Below, in pieces: positions 26,626 through 35,694 of a DNA stretch of 64,000 bases. Position numbers and translations under genes: made by a program. The stretch spans positions 1 to 64,000 of the forward strand of contig CAYMBJ010000010.1 in the NCBI GenBank assembly GCA_964388665.1. Reading direction: 5' to 3'. Within the stretch, counting starts at the first letter, position 1; each line of letters begins with the position of its first letter. The DNA comes from CALCCV01 sp964388665 (lineage in GTDB: Bacteria > Bdellovibrionota > Bdellovibrionia > Bdellovibrionales > Bdellovibrionaceae). A model generated the notes under the pieces. It ran no database searches and was not told where the DNA came from. It saw only the letters and a list, made by a program, of their open reading frames with translations.

Positions 26626-27417
26626 ATGAAAACATTAGCATCTCTTTTCATCGCACTTTTAGCTTCAAGTGGTGTTGCCATGTCCTCCTCCGCAAGGACT
26701 GGCGAAAGTTCTACAGAAAGGTCTACGGAGACACCAAGTCGCGAAAGGCTGAATTACCTCACCAAGCGCATCGATACCCGTAGCCCGAAAATAGATTGTC
26801 CTAATGAGAACTTTTTGATCGGCAAAACGCGTTTTCGCTCAGCGCATCTCAGTGCTGACAAATGCTATTTTTCTGTGAGCATCAATCGCTTCACTGATTT
26901 GGTGTACCGGCAGTATTTATTTACAACCAATGGCCTACTGATGGTTTTTAACTCCTTTGGAAGTGGCCCCGAAAGCACGGACACTGGAGCCCGCGAATAC
27001 TACTTTTTTCCACGCGACCATGACATTCAACTGAAAGTGGATCCGACTATGGGCCTATTGCAACTGCGCCTCATCAATGGCGACATGGCCACCTTTGATA
27101 TCGAAGCGGCAAGTCTAGATCGGTTAGATTTGGGTCAAGTCTTTGTCGACCCCGAAATTGTCCAGAGCAATCAGGGCGGAGTGGAAATAAAAAGATACAG
27201 TGGTCTCTTGTTGGATAGCGGATTCAAACTAGGTAGCTCGCCTTCGAGTAAACCAAATCGAGAGTCTAAATTTACAGATGCTGGCGGGCGTACCTGCGTA
27301 GTGAAGAATTCTGAAATTTTCAAATATCCGGGCGGTGAAACTGCATTCAAGTTCTCTGATCAAGAGCTTAAAGAATTTTTGGCAGGCCGATGTCCACAAA
27401 TCAATTGGAACTTTTAG
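26626..27417 (+). CDS. Secreted protein of unknown function
   Basis: 263 residues with signal peptide MKTLASLFIALLASSGVAMSSSA. A reading frame extends 33 codons upstream, but the signal peptide defines the start at 26626. The mature part begins Ser/Thr/Arg-rich, then a domain with isolated Cys (KIDCPNENF, DKCYFSVSINRF, RTCVVKN, GRCPQINW) and beta-strand character. No family recognised. Followed after 26 bases by an MscS-like gene. Confidence 0.7.
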   Translation: MKTLASLFIALLASSGVAMSSSARTGESSTERSTETPSRERLNYLTKRIDTRSPKIDCPNENFLIGKTRFRSAHLSADKCYFSVSINRFTDLVYRQYLFTTNGLLMVFNSFGSGPESTDTGAREYYFFPRDHDIQLKVDPTMGLLQLRLINGDMATFDIEAASLDRLDLGQVFVDPEIVQSNQGGVEIKRYSGLLLDSGFKLGSSPSSKPNRESKFTDAGGRTCVVKNSEIFKYPGGETAFKFSDQELKEFLAGRCPQINWNF

Positions 27418-27443
27418 ATATTGATGGAATCATCCTATATTAG

Positions 27444-28478
27444 ATGGAAAAGTGGATCAATTCTGAAGCAATTTACGGATGGTTGGACCTAGAAGGCCTA
27501 GGTCTTCTGTCATTTTTAATTCTTCTCGCCTTGGCTTTTTATAAGTTGTTTTTGAAAGAACTCAATCAAGAGCGGCACTCCAATATACGAGCTGTACTTT
27601 CTAGCATCACCAAGCATTTTGGCGTATTCTTGGTGTTCTTTATGCTCTATCAAATCAGCACGGATCCTTCCTGGCTGGGCCCCATTGTGCTGGTGATTAA
27701 ACCCTATCTCGGATTTTTGGCTTTTTTTGTTGGCCTCACCGTCTTTATTCGTCTCGCAAGACTTTTGGCCTTGATGTATCTGTTTATGGGTTCAATGCAG
27801 GCCGGAGTGCCTCTTCTATTGGTCAATGTCTTTAGTCTATTGCTCAGTATTTCCATATTGTTTTGGACACTTTCTCATGTGTTTAGAATTCAATTGGGCC
27901 CGCTGCTTGCCACATCGGCCGCTTTTTCGATAGTGCTTGGTCTTGCACTGCAGGACACCTTGGGAAATTTGGTGGCTGGGGTGGCCATTCAGATTGATGA
28001 CTGCTTTCACATTGGAAATTGGCTAGAGGTCGTTAACGGCATCAATAAAACTGTGGGCCAAGTCAAAGACATTTCATGGCGATCGACAACTTTGATTGGC
28101 CTGAGCGACGAGCTGATTGTGATTCCCAATCGTATTCTCGCCAGTTCATTGATTAGTAATTTTTCGCCAAGTCAGCCGATCATCCGCAATTTGGTGTTTC
28201 GGGTTCCTAATCAGAGTGATTTTAAGTTGGTCTTAAAAATTCTGGAAAAGTCAGCCCATGACGCCCCAGAAGTCCTCACTGCGCCAAAGCCATTTGCCTT
28301 TGTCCATGAGGTCAGCGCCTCCTGGACTCAAATCAAGCTCATCTACTGGATTGAGTCCTATGGTAGCCAATTTGCCGTTGGCGACCGAATCTACCGAAAA
28401 GTTCTTGAAACTCTCTCTGAACATAGTATTGAATTGGCACCCGATGCGTTGGTGGTCAGATCCCATTCACTGTCATAG
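27444..28478 (+). CDS. MscS-family mechanosensitive channel
   Basis: 344 residues: four to five transmembrane helices in the first 170 residues, then the pore-lining helix and beta domain (GLALQDTLGNLVAGVAIQID, then GNWLEVVNGINKTVGQVKDI, IPNRILASSLISNFS), which match the MscS family. The family releases solutes during osmotic downshock; some members are specialised or nucleotide-gated, but no extra domain is visible here. No clear ribosome binding site before the ATG. Confidence 0.9.
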   Translation: MEKWINSEAIYGWLDLEGLGLLSFLILLALAFYKLFLKELNQERHSNIRAVLSSITKHFGVFLVFFMLYQISTDPSWLGPIVLVIKPYLGFLAFFVGLTVFIRLARLLALMYLFMGSMQAGVPLLLVNVFSLLLSISILFWTLSHVFRIQLGPLLATSAAFSIVLGLALQDTLGNLVAGVAIQIDDCFHIGNWLEVVNGINKTVGQVKDISWRSTTLIGLSDELIVIPNRILASSLISNFSPSQPIIRNLVFRVPNQSDFKLVLKILEKSAHDAPEVLTAPKPFAFVHEVSASWTQIKLIYWIESYGSQFAVGDRIYRKVLETLSEHSIELAPDALVVRSHSLS

Positions 28479-28497
28479 GGGTGGGAGAGAATGAGAA

Positions 28498-29457
28498 TTG
28501 AAAACAGACCCAATCATTGAATCCAATTCAGAGCTAGAGCCCAACTCCGCGCCAAAACCCAATTTAGGGCTAGATTCCAATTCAGAGCTAGAATCCGATT
28601 TAGCACTAGATTCCAATTTTGGACCGAGAGCTGCTGCGCCTCGGTGGCCTATTGCCAATGATCTAGAAATGGCTGTTGATATACGAAAAAAGATCAGCAA
28701 GGCCAGCGCAGACTTTGGCTTGATTGAAGCCGGCGACAGAATTCTCGTCGCCGTTTCTGGCGGCAAGGACTCAACAACATTGGCCTTGATTCTAAAACAG
28801 ATTCAATCGATGGCACCCTTTCGTTTTGAAATGGCCACGGTTATTTTGGACCAAAAGCAACCTGGTTTTTTGGTTGATGAGTTTCGCAGTTTTTGGCAGG
28901 AGCAGCAGATTCCTTTTAAGGTGCTGGAGCGGGACACTTACTCTATCGTAAAAGAAAAGGTCCCGGCCGGCAGCACTTACTGCGCGCTCTGTTCGCGGCT
29001 TCGGCGCGCCATTCTTTATGATTATGCTTTTGATCATGGCTACAATAAAATTGCCCTCGGCCATCACTTGGATGATGTGCTTCAAACGCTTTTTTTGAAT
29101 ATGTTTTACAGTGGCAAAATGGCAGCGATGCCGCCCAAATTGCTTTCGGATGATAAGCGCGTGCAGTTGATTCGGCCACTGTGTTATGTGCGCGAGCAAG
29201 AGATCGTGGATCTGCAACAGCACTGGCACTACCCGATCATTCCTTGTAACCTTTGCGGCTCGCAAGAGGGTCTAAAGCGCCAACAGCTCAAGACCTGGAT
29301 CGCCAATTGGGAGACGCAAATTCCCAATTTTGTAAGCTCGGTCACCAACAGTTTGCGCAACATTCGCCCCAGCCAAATGTGGGACTCGGAGCTCTGGAAT
29401 TTTGATTTTACTGGTCACGACCTTGGCGGCAATGAGGTCGCTCGGCTCGAGTCTTAG
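28498..29457 (+). CDS. ttcA: tRNA 2-thiocytidine biosynthesis protein TtcA, with repeat-bearing N-terminus
   Basis: ATP- and Fe-S-dependent enzyme that thiolates cytidine 32 of tRNA. The PP-loop is ILVAVSGGKDSTTLALIL; the Fe-S cysteines are in CALCSRLRRAILY and NLCGSQEGLKR, and GHHLDDVLQT is present. The frame opens with TTG behind GGGAGAG and adds about 45 residues made of hexapeptide repeats (SNSELE, PNSAPK, PNLGLD, SNSELE, SDLALD, SNFGPR) before the conserved helix MAVDIRKKISKA. If translation instead began at ATG 28670 the repeat tail would be lost, but no ribosome binding site supports that. Confidence 0.92.
   Translation: MKTDPIIESNSELEPNSAPKPNLGLDSNSELESDLALDSNFGPRAAAPRWPIANDLEMAVDIRKKISKASADFGLIEAGDRILVAVSGGKDSTTLALILKQIQSMAPFRFEMATVILDQKQPGFLVDEFRSFWQEQQIPFKVLERDTYSIVKEKVPAGSTYCALCSRLRRAILYDYAFDHGYNKIALGHHLDDVLQTLFLNMFYSGKMAAMPPKLLSDDKRVQLIRPLCYVREQEIVDLQQHWHYPIIPCNLCGSQEGLKRQQLKTWIANWETQIPNFVSSVTNSLRNIRPSQMWDSELWNFDFTGHDLGGNEVARLES
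28519..28626 (+). repeat. 18-bp tandem repeat, six units, in the 5' end of ttcA
   Basis: Units of 18 bases beginning GAATCCAATTCAGAGCTA, repeated with changes to 28626. It keeps the reading frame and encodes the acidic hexapeptide tail before TtcA. Unit changes in codons and residues show it has drifted. Confidence 0.75.
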
Positions 29458-29523
29458 AAGAAGACAATAAGGAATTTGAGTTGAGAAGTTATCGAAAAGT
29501 TAGAAGAACACTTGCAAGATTCT

Positions 29524-30615
29524 TTAGGTTTCCAAATTGTTGAGAAACTTGGCCAGATCGCGCAGGCGATAGTTCTCAAAATCTCTCTCCTTTTTTAGGT
29601 CGAGCACCAAGTGAAAAGCTGACTGAGGTTTCAGTTTTTGAGAATAGTAGTTCAGGTAAGAGTTAAAACTTTCGTCAGATTTTTTAACTTCAATCAAGTG
29701 GGTCAGCTTGCCATTGCACTCAATTGCAAAATCAACCTCTCTTTTCTTTTTGTCTCGAATGTAGCATAGGCGAGTCTTGTGCCCTTGAGTGTCTTCTAAA
29801 AACCAATTTCTTTTTAGCAAATGCAAGGCCACCAAATTCTCAATTTTGAAACCAATTTCAGATTTCACACGACCCACATCAAAAAAGAAAATACGCGGTT
29901 CTTTCTTGATCGCTTCGGCAATGCTTTTCGTGTAGGGATGCACCACAAAGAGCACAAAATAGCTTTCTAGCAGCTGGAGCCACCTTTTAATGGTTTGTGG
30001 ACTTACTGAAAGTTCATCACTTAAATTTTTATATGAAATTGATTGTCCAACACGATGGCTGAGAAGTTCCACCAAAGTTTCAATAGCGATGACATCTTTG
30101 ACAGCTTCTTGGCTGAGCAGATCCTGCCTCAATATGATGTCCAAATATGATCTCCGCCACAAAGCAGCCTTTCTCTGCGATCCAGATAAAAAGGGCTCAG
30201 GAAAACTGCCCAACTCGAGCATTTCATAGAAGCTTTCCTTAGGAGCTGGTGTCTTTATCTCTTTTAAAGAAAAAGGCAGAAGTCTGACAGCATTGTGGCG
30301 ACCAGCAAGTGAGTCGCCGACTCTTTTGTAAGCATCGAGTCGCGCCGAACCTGTCACCAACAACTTGTTCTTCCCTTTTTCCAGATCGTAGATGCCCTTG
30401 AGCCACTGCTTCCATTTGCGCATTTTATGTATTTCATCAAAAACCACGAGGCTTCCATCACGGAGCCAAGATTTGCTCAACATATCCTTGCGACTTTCGA
30501 TTGCGTCGAAGTTGTAATACTGAATTTCACTCTCTAGTCGCTTCGAAAAATAAGTTTTGCCAACCTGTCTAGGTCCAGATAGGAGGACAATTTTTTCGGT
30601 GAGAAACTCTTCCAC
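29524..30615 (-). CDS. AAA ATPase with DUF4143 C-terminal domain
   Basis: 363 residues. The N-terminal AAA module has Walker A LLSGPRQVGKTYFSK, Walker B SLVVFDEIH and sensor LVTGSARL. A winged-helix-like segment follows (SYKNLSDELSVSPQTIKRWL), then a C-terminal PD-(D/E)XK-like fold with EVDFAIEC and LIEVKKSDE (Asp and ExK). This is the widespread AAA_14/DUF4143 family, common in accessory regions and of unknown role, occasionally near defence genes. It starts with GTG without a proper ribosome binding site, 40 bases after a perfect 70-bp palindrome. Convergent with ttcA. Confidence 0.85.
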   Translation of the reverse strand: MEEFLTEKIVLLSGPRQVGKTYFSKRLESEIQYYNFDAIESRKDMLSKSWLRDGSLVVFDEIHKMRKWKQWLKGIYDLEKGKNKLLVTGSARLDAYKRVGDSLAGRHNAVRLLPFSLKEIKTPAPKESFYEMLELGSFPEPFLSGSQRKAALWRRSYLDIILRQDLLSQEAVKDVIAIETLVELLSHRVGQSISYKNLSDELSVSPQTIKRWLQLLESYFVLFVVHPYTKSIAEAIKKEPRIFFFDVGRVKSEIGFKIENLVALHLLKRNWFLEDTQGHKTRLCYIRDKKKREVDFAIECNGKLTHLIEVKKSDESFNSYLNYYSQKLKPQSAFHLVLDLKKERDFENYRLRDLAKFLNNLET

Positions 30616-30654
30616 AAAGGGGGTTATTTACCTCTTAACCATAGCACATTTTAC

Positions 30655-30724
30655 GTGTCACCAAAATAGAGTCAATCTCTTTTTGGTGATCACCAAAAAG
30701 AGATTGACTCTATTTTGGTGACAC
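30655..30724. repeat. Perfect 70-bp palindrome
   Basis: Two 35-base arms (30655-30689 and 30690-30724) are exact reverse complements with no spacer. It contains TCACCAAAA boxes at both ends and TTTTGGTGATCACCAAAA at the centre. It lies between the GST gene and the AAA/DUF4143 gene on the minus strand. No T-run follows. A perfect palindrome of this size is rare, because such sequences are unstable. Confidence 0.9.
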
Positions 30725-30767
30725 CCCCAATTGTAAGGCCCTTTTGCAAGGTCCTATTGTAAAGCCC

Positions 30768-31379
30768 TTACAAAATCTTCTGTGCAGCAGGACGATCTTT
30801 GATTCTATTCATCCAGTGCTTCACTCGTGGAGTGGTCGCAAACCAATCTGGCTGGGACATATACTGGGCATGCACCCAGGGGAAGGTCGCAATATCAGCA
30901 ATGGTGTAGCTTTGACCTGATAGGAAGCTATTGGTGTCGAATCGAGATTCCATCACCTGAAGGAGGCGCTTGCCCTCCACCTCAAAGCGCTGTGCCATAG
31001 GCGCTGAGGGTGGCGTCATATAGTTCTTTGCGTAGTAGTGATTTCCAAAGTAGGGACCAATTCCCGACATCTGAAACATCAACCAAGTCATCACTCTGGT
31101 TTTTTCTTCGAGCGAATTGCCAAAAAATTTTCCCGTCTTTTCAGCCAAGTAATAGAGAATGGCGCCAGACTCCCAAACCGTCACTTTCTTTGAGGTCGTT
31201 TCGTCTGTGTCGCGCAAAACAGGAATTTTGCCATTGGGATTCATGGCCAAAAACTCTGGGGTGAACTGCTGTTTGTCTTTAAGGCTGATGGTGTGCAGCT
31301 TGTATGGAATTGCGCATTCTTCAAGCATCAGTACAATCTTTTTGCCATTGGGCGTGGGTGCAAAAAAAAGCTCAATCAT
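30768..31379 (-). CDS. Glutathione S-transferase family protein (YfcG/YghU-like)
   Basis: 203 residues: thioredoxin-like N-terminal domain (IELFFAPTPNGKKIVLMLEE; PNGKIPVL with cis-Pro; ESGAILYYLAEKTG for glutathione contacts) and an all-helical C-terminal domain (SYTIADIATFPWVH). It resembles the Nu-class YfcG/YghU disulfide reductases in motif NPNGKIPVL. Role: glutathione-dependent detoxification or disulfide reduction. The stop is followed by inverted repeats TTGTAAGG/CCTTACAA (30731-30738, 30766-30773), then the 70-bp palindrome. Confidence 0.9.
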   Translation of the reverse strand: MIELFFAPTPNGKKIVLMLEECAIPYKLHTISLKDKQQFTPEFLAMNPNGKIPVLRDTDETTSKKVTVWESGAILYYLAEKTGKFFGNSLEEKTRVMTWLMFQMSGIGPYFGNHYYAKNYMTPPSAPMAQRFEVEGKRLLQVMESRFDTNSFLSGQSYTIADIATFPWVHAQYMSQPDWFATTPRVKHWMNRIKDRPAAQKIL

Positions 31380-31514
31380 AGACTCTCCTTTTTAATAATT
31401 ACTGTATGGGATCAGCAGCGTCAGCTTAGGGGCTTCTCGATAAAATTCCAAGCCTTTTGAAATTCTCAAAACTTTCTATTTGCCCAAATGAACCCATACG
31501 TTAAGATAGCGCCC

Positions 31515-34157
31515 ATGGCGTACAATCCACAAGAAATCGAAAAAAAATGGCAACTCATTTGGGAAACAAAAAGACCTTACAAAGCGGTCAATCCCGGCGA
31601 GCCTCAATTTGATCCCAACAAACCACATTATTATGTACTGGATATGTTCCCCTACCCTTCGGGCTCGGGTCTGCATGTGGGGCATGCCAGTGGCTATATT
31701 GGCACAGATATCATTGCGCGCAAGAAGCGCATGGAGGGCTTCAATGTGCTGCACCCCATGGGCTGGGATGCCTTTGGCTTACCTGCTGAACAGTACGCCA
31801 TTCAGACTGGGCAGCATCCTCGCGAGACCACAGACATCAACACAGCAAATTTCCGCAAGCAACTGAAACTTCTTGGACTCTCTTACGATTGGGACCGCGA
31901 GATCGACACCAGTGATCCGAAGTATTATAAATGGACGCAGTGGGTGTTTTTGCAGCTTTACAAAAAAGGCCTGGTCTATCGCAAAGAGATGCCGGTGTGG
32001 TGGTGTGAGGAATTAAAGACTGTTTTGGCCAACGAAGAGGTAATCAATGGACGCTCTGAGCGCGGCAACTTTCCGTGTGAGCGCCGCCCTCTTACGCAAT
32101 GGGTTTTCAAAATCACGGCCTATGCGGATCGACTGCTTGAAGATTTGGAAGGCTTGGATTGGCCAGCCAATGTCATCAAGATGCAGCAAGACTGGATTGG
32201 TAAAAGCGAGGGCGCAGAAATTCGCTTTGCAATCGATAGTCAAAATCTCAAAACTGCGATAGAAGATTCTGTTATGGTGTTTTCCACTCGCGTTGACACC
32301 CTTTTTGGTGTGGTGGCCGTGGTTTTGGCTCCAGAGCATCCTTTGACAGAAAAAATTATGGCAAGCCTTGACCCCGCCAAGTGCGTGGCCAGCGATCTCG
32401 ATACCGCCAAGAGCTACATTGCCGCCAGCAAATCCAAATCGGATCGCGAGCGCAAGGCCGAAGTCGAAACGCTCACCGGTGCCTTTACGGGAGCCTACTG
32501 CACACACCCGCTCACGCAAGAGAAGGTGCCGATCTGGATTGGCGACTATGTTTTGGCGGACTATGGCACGGGAGCGGTGATGGCAGTTCCCGCCCATGAT
32601 GAGCGGGACTTTCAGCTGGCCAAAGCCAAAGGCTTGCCCATGCTTCCGGTGATTGCTCCCCATCCTAAAAACGCAGACATGTTCGCCACTAGTAGCGACA
32701 AGGAGCCCAAGTGCTTTGTCGATGAAGGAGTGCTCATCAACTCGGGTGAGTTCACGGGTCTGGAGTCCGCAGTTGCGCGCACAAAGATCACCAAAAAACT
32801 ACAAGAGTTGGGACAAGGCTCTTCGCGCATCTCTTACAAAATCCGCGATTGGATCTTTTCGCGCCAACGCTACTGGGGCGAGCCCTTTCCGCTGAATCTG
32901 ACGGAATCGGGCGAAGTCATCCCTTGTGATGAAGCCGACCTCCCCGTCACCCTGCCATCAATGCAGGACTTTAAACCCGCAGCCGATGGGTCCTCACCAC
33001 TTGCGCGAGTGCGCGAATGGGTGACGGCGCCAAAGGCCAAGGACGGTCAACAGCTTTATCGTGTCACTGATACAATGCCAGGCTGGGCGGGCTCATGCTG
33101 GTACTATCTGCGCTTTATGGATCCGCACAATGACAGGCAAGCTTGGTCTCAAGATGTGGCCAAGTATTGGCACTCAGTAGACCTTTATGTCGGAGGTGCC
33201 TCGCATGCGGTAATGCATCTGTTGTATGCACGCTTTTGGCACAAAGCTCTTTTTGACTTAGGCTTGGTTCCCACAAAGGAGCCATTTCAAAAGCTCTTTA
33301 ATCAGGGCATGGTCACGGCCTTTGCTTATAAGGATGCCACTCAACGCCTGGTGCCTTCTGACGAAGTCGAGGCTGTGGGCCAAGGCTTTCGCCGCAAAAC
33401 CACTGGCGAGCCAGTGGAAAGAATCATCACCAAAATGGCCAAGAGCTTGCGCAACGTTGTCAACCCTGATGACGTGGTCCAGAGCAAGGGCTGCGATGTC
33501 TTGCGCGTCTATGAGATGTTCATGGGTCCCTTGGATGCTGAAAAACCGTGGGCGGATGAAGGCATTGCCGGCAGTGAAAAATTTCTGCGCCGGGTTTGGA
33601 ACTTGTTCGTAAATGATAAGGATGAACTCGCCCCATCACTCAAACAGTCACTCAACCACTCGCTCAATCCGGCCAATCAAGCAGCGAAGGGTGATAAGAA
33701 GATTGATCAGGCTTTGCACAAATGCTTAAAGCGAATTGATGAGTCTTTTGTAAATTTTAATTTCAATACCGCCATTGCCGCGATGATGGAATGCATGAAT
33801 GACATGCACGCCACCGGCTCTCAAATCACAAAGACCCAAGGCGAGATGTTTTTAAAAATGCTTGCTCCATTTGCCCCGCATATCACCAGCGAAATTTGGC
33901 AGCGCCTTGGCAATGTCGGCTTTATTGATTTTGCTCAGTGGCCGGCGCTAGATCTTGCAATGCTGTATTCAGATGAATATGAATTGGTGATTCAGGTCAA
34001 CGGCAAAATTCGCGGCAAGAAATTGGTGGATGTGAGTATTGATGAGCCAGCAGCGATCAAAATCGCTGAGGCTGAGGTTCCGGATCACTTGGCGGGAAAG
34101 CAGATCGTAAAGATCATCTTTGTTAAAAACAAACTCATCAATATTGTGGTGCGCTAG
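31515..34157 (+). CDS. leuS: Leucyl-tRNA synthetase
   Basis: 880 residues, class I, charges tRNA-Leu in the cytoplasm. HVGHASGY (54-61) is the HIGH motif; an editing domain spans about 220-410 (GTGAVMAVPAHDERDF is the hallmark of that site). The second signature reads KMAKS (640-644) in place of KMSKS, so its first Ser is Ala. The start at 31515 (MAYNPQEIEKKW) matches the usual LeuRS N-terminus; an in-frame ATG nine codons earlier also lacks a ribosome binding site. A perfect hairpin follows the gene. Confidence 0.97.
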   Translation: MAYNPQEIEKKWQLIWETKRPYKAVNPGEPQFDPNKPHYYVLDMFPYPSGSGLHVGHASGYIGTDIIARKKRMEGFNVLHPMGWDAFGLPAEQYAIQTGQHPRETTDINTANFRKQLKLLGLSYDWDREIDTSDPKYYKWTQWVFLQLYKKGLVYRKEMPVWWCEELKTVLANEEVINGRSERGNFPCERRPLTQWVFKITAYADRLLEDLEGLDWPANVIKMQQDWIGKSEGAEIRFAIDSQNLKTAIEDSVMVFSTRVDTLFGVVAVVLAPEHPLTEKIMASLDPAKCVASDLDTAKSYIAASKSKSDRERKAEVETLTGAFTGAYCTHPLTQEKVPIWIGDYVLADYGTGAVMAVPAHDERDFQLAKAKGLPMLPVIAPHPKNADMFATSSDKEPKCFVDEGVLINSGEFTGLESAVARTKITKKLQELGQGSSRISYKIRDWIFSRQRYWGEPFPLNLTESGEVIPCDEADLPVTLPSMQDFKPAADGSSPLARVREWVTAPKAKDGQQLYRVTDTMPGWAGSCWYYLRFMDPHNDRQAWSQDVAKYWHSVDLYVGGASHAVMHLLYARFWHKALFDLGLVPTKEPFQKLFNQGMVTAFAYKDATQRLVPSDEVEAVGQGFRRKTTGEPVERIITKMAKSLRNVVNPDDVVQSKGCDVLRVYEMFMGPLDAEKPWADEGIAGSEKFLRRVWNLFVNDKDELAPSLKQSLNHSLNPANQAAKGDKKIDQALHKCLKRIDESFVNFNFNTAIAAMMECMNDMHATGSQITKTQGEMFLKMLAPFAPHITSEIWQRLGNVGFIDFAQWPALDLAMLYSDEYELVIQVNGKIRGKKLVDVSIDEPAAIKIAEAEVPDHLAGKQIVKIIFVKNKLINIVVR

Positions 34158-34166
34158 CCAATGGTG

Positions 34167-34191
34167 GAGCGCCAGCCACAGGCTGGCGCTC
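34167..34191. terminator. GC-rich hairpin after leuS
   Basis: GAGCGCCAGCC and GGCTGGCGCTC are exact complements (11 bp) with a 3-base loop, starting nine bases after the leuS stop. It has no T-run, so it may be a rho-dependent end, an RNA-stabilising stem or a small palindromic repeat. Confidence 0.55.
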
Positions 34192-34408
34192 GCAAGTCTG
34201 TTCGAATCTGATACACATTCAGAAACAAAAATCACAATCTTTTCGCCGATTTGCAGAAATTCGATGAACTTTTAATCGCATTTTTGCAAAGCCAGAAAAG
34301 TTGTCGATGTTTTGGAATTTCAATGTGGTTCATAGACAGTTTTTTCTCTGTACTCCAAAAAATATTATGTAAGATAAATTTACCTGGACGTTTGACTGGA
34401 GGATTTTT

Positions 34409-35662
34409 ATGGCCAAATCACTGAGGACTGAATATCTAAAACAGTATGAGCTATCTAAAAACATTCGCCTGCAACTGGTAGGTCTAGTGATCTGCGGAGT
34501 TGGGAGCGGTCTGATGGGATGTGCCGGAAGCACTTCCGGAAGTGCCTCCGCACCCTTTTCTGACGAAGAGTCACAGATATCCGTCAACACCGGCGCTCCA
34601 GGCAGCAGCTCGACTGCTTCACAATTGAAGGCCCCAGTTGATCTAAACAAGATGCTCCCCCACAATGCGATTTGCACGCCTTGGCCTAAAGATGGCGAGG
34701 GCGATTGGCAAAACGGTCTCAAAGGCAGCGTCTTCTATAGAGCACAGGGGCAGGATCGTTGGTACAACTCGCTTGATTACATCAATAAGGGCACGCCCAA
34801 ATCCGGCACCATTTTGGTTTCATCACTAAATGTTCCTACGCGCATGTTCACTGAGGGCTTTGAAACAGCCGCAGGCGAATCTATTAAGAACGAAATGGGC
34901 GAAAAGCTTATTGAGTATTTTGGTTTGAGCTTTGAAAGCGATCTTGTTTTGACTGAAAATGACGAAGAGGGCGAATACGAGTTTTCATCGCTCACCGACG
35001 ATGGTTTTCGCCTTTCCATTCAAGATGGCAATGGGGTTTGGCAGGACGTGATCACCACAGAAGGTGATCATCCCACCAAAATGGGCTGTTCGTCTAAGCG
35101 TATTCTCTTAGAGAAAAACAAACTCTATCCAATGCGAGTCACCTACTACCAAGGCCCACGCTACCACATTTCGCTTGTGGCCATGTGGCGCAAGGCCCCT
35201 GTTGGCCCACTGGCCTTGGATCCTTCTTGCAACAAGCAAGGCAATGAACTTTATTTTGATCCCAACAAAGACAGCGTGCCCAAGGCTGCGTACAATGATT
35301 TGCTCAGCCGCGGCTGGAGCCCCATCGCTTCACAAAACTTTGTCCTTGGCGCCTACAAAGCCATTAATATTTGTACAGATGAGCCAGGACCCACAATCAT
35401 TGATTTCTTACTCTCTGAATACTCTGATACGGAATTTACTTTTCTCTGGGAGACCAACGAGCCTGCCACCACCCAATTGAAAATCACTAACGTGGCCACT
35501 CAAGAAACATTCGTGACGCAAACTTCGAATGTTCTTGAGACCACACACTTTGCCACAGTGAGTGGCCTCAAGGCCAATACAAGCTATTTGGTTCAGCCCG
35601 TTTCTGTAAACGAAAACGTGGGCCTGACCATTGGCGAAGGCATTGTCATTCAAACCAAGTAA
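34409..35662 (+). CDS. Lipoprotein with PA14-like and fibronectin type III-like domains
   Basis: 417 residues. An N-terminal basic leader precedes a hydrophobic stretch and lipobox (GLMGCAGS, Cys about residue 38), then a Ser/Thr-rich linker. Residues 95-265 resemble a PA14 beta-sandwich (LTDDGFRLSIQDGNGVWQDV, then YPMRVTYYQGPRYHISLVAM), a domain that usually binds carbohydrates. Residues 325-417 look like a fibronectin type III fold (TEFTFLWETNEPATTQLKIT, VSGLKANTSYLVQPVSV). GGAGG lies before the ATG. Likely cell-surface binding or adhesion; exact ligand unknown. Confidence 0.78.
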   Translation: MAKSLRTEYLKQYELSKNIRLQLVGLVICGVGSGLMGCAGSTSGSASAPFSDEESQISVNTGAPGSSSTASQLKAPVDLNKMLPHNAICTPWPKDGEGDWQNGLKGSVFYRAQGQDRWYNSLDYINKGTPKSGTILVSSLNVPTRMFTEGFETAAGESIKNEMGEKLIEYFGLSFESDLVLTENDEEGEYEFSSLTDDGFRLSIQDGNGVWQDVITTEGDHPTKMGCSSKRILLEKNKLYPMRVTYYQGPRYHISLVAMWRKAPVGPLALDPSCNKQGNELYFDPNKDSVPKAAYNDLLSRGWSPIASQNFVLGAYKAINICTDEPGPTIIDFLLSEYSDTEFTFLWETNEPATTQLKITNVATQETFVTQTSNVLETTHFATVSGLKANTSYLVQPVSVNENVGLTIGEGIVIQTK

Positions 35663-35694
35663 GGCCCGAAGTTGTATGATAGATGGACCTGTGG

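Noticed and set aside
30655..30724. The 70-bp palindrome as a plain rho-independent terminator for the GST gene
   Set aside because: Stem is far too long, with no loop, and no T-run follows on either strand.
32013..32663. A 216-codon minus-strand frame inside leuS
   Set aside because: It is a shadow of the synthetase gene; no ribosome binding site or recognisable domain.
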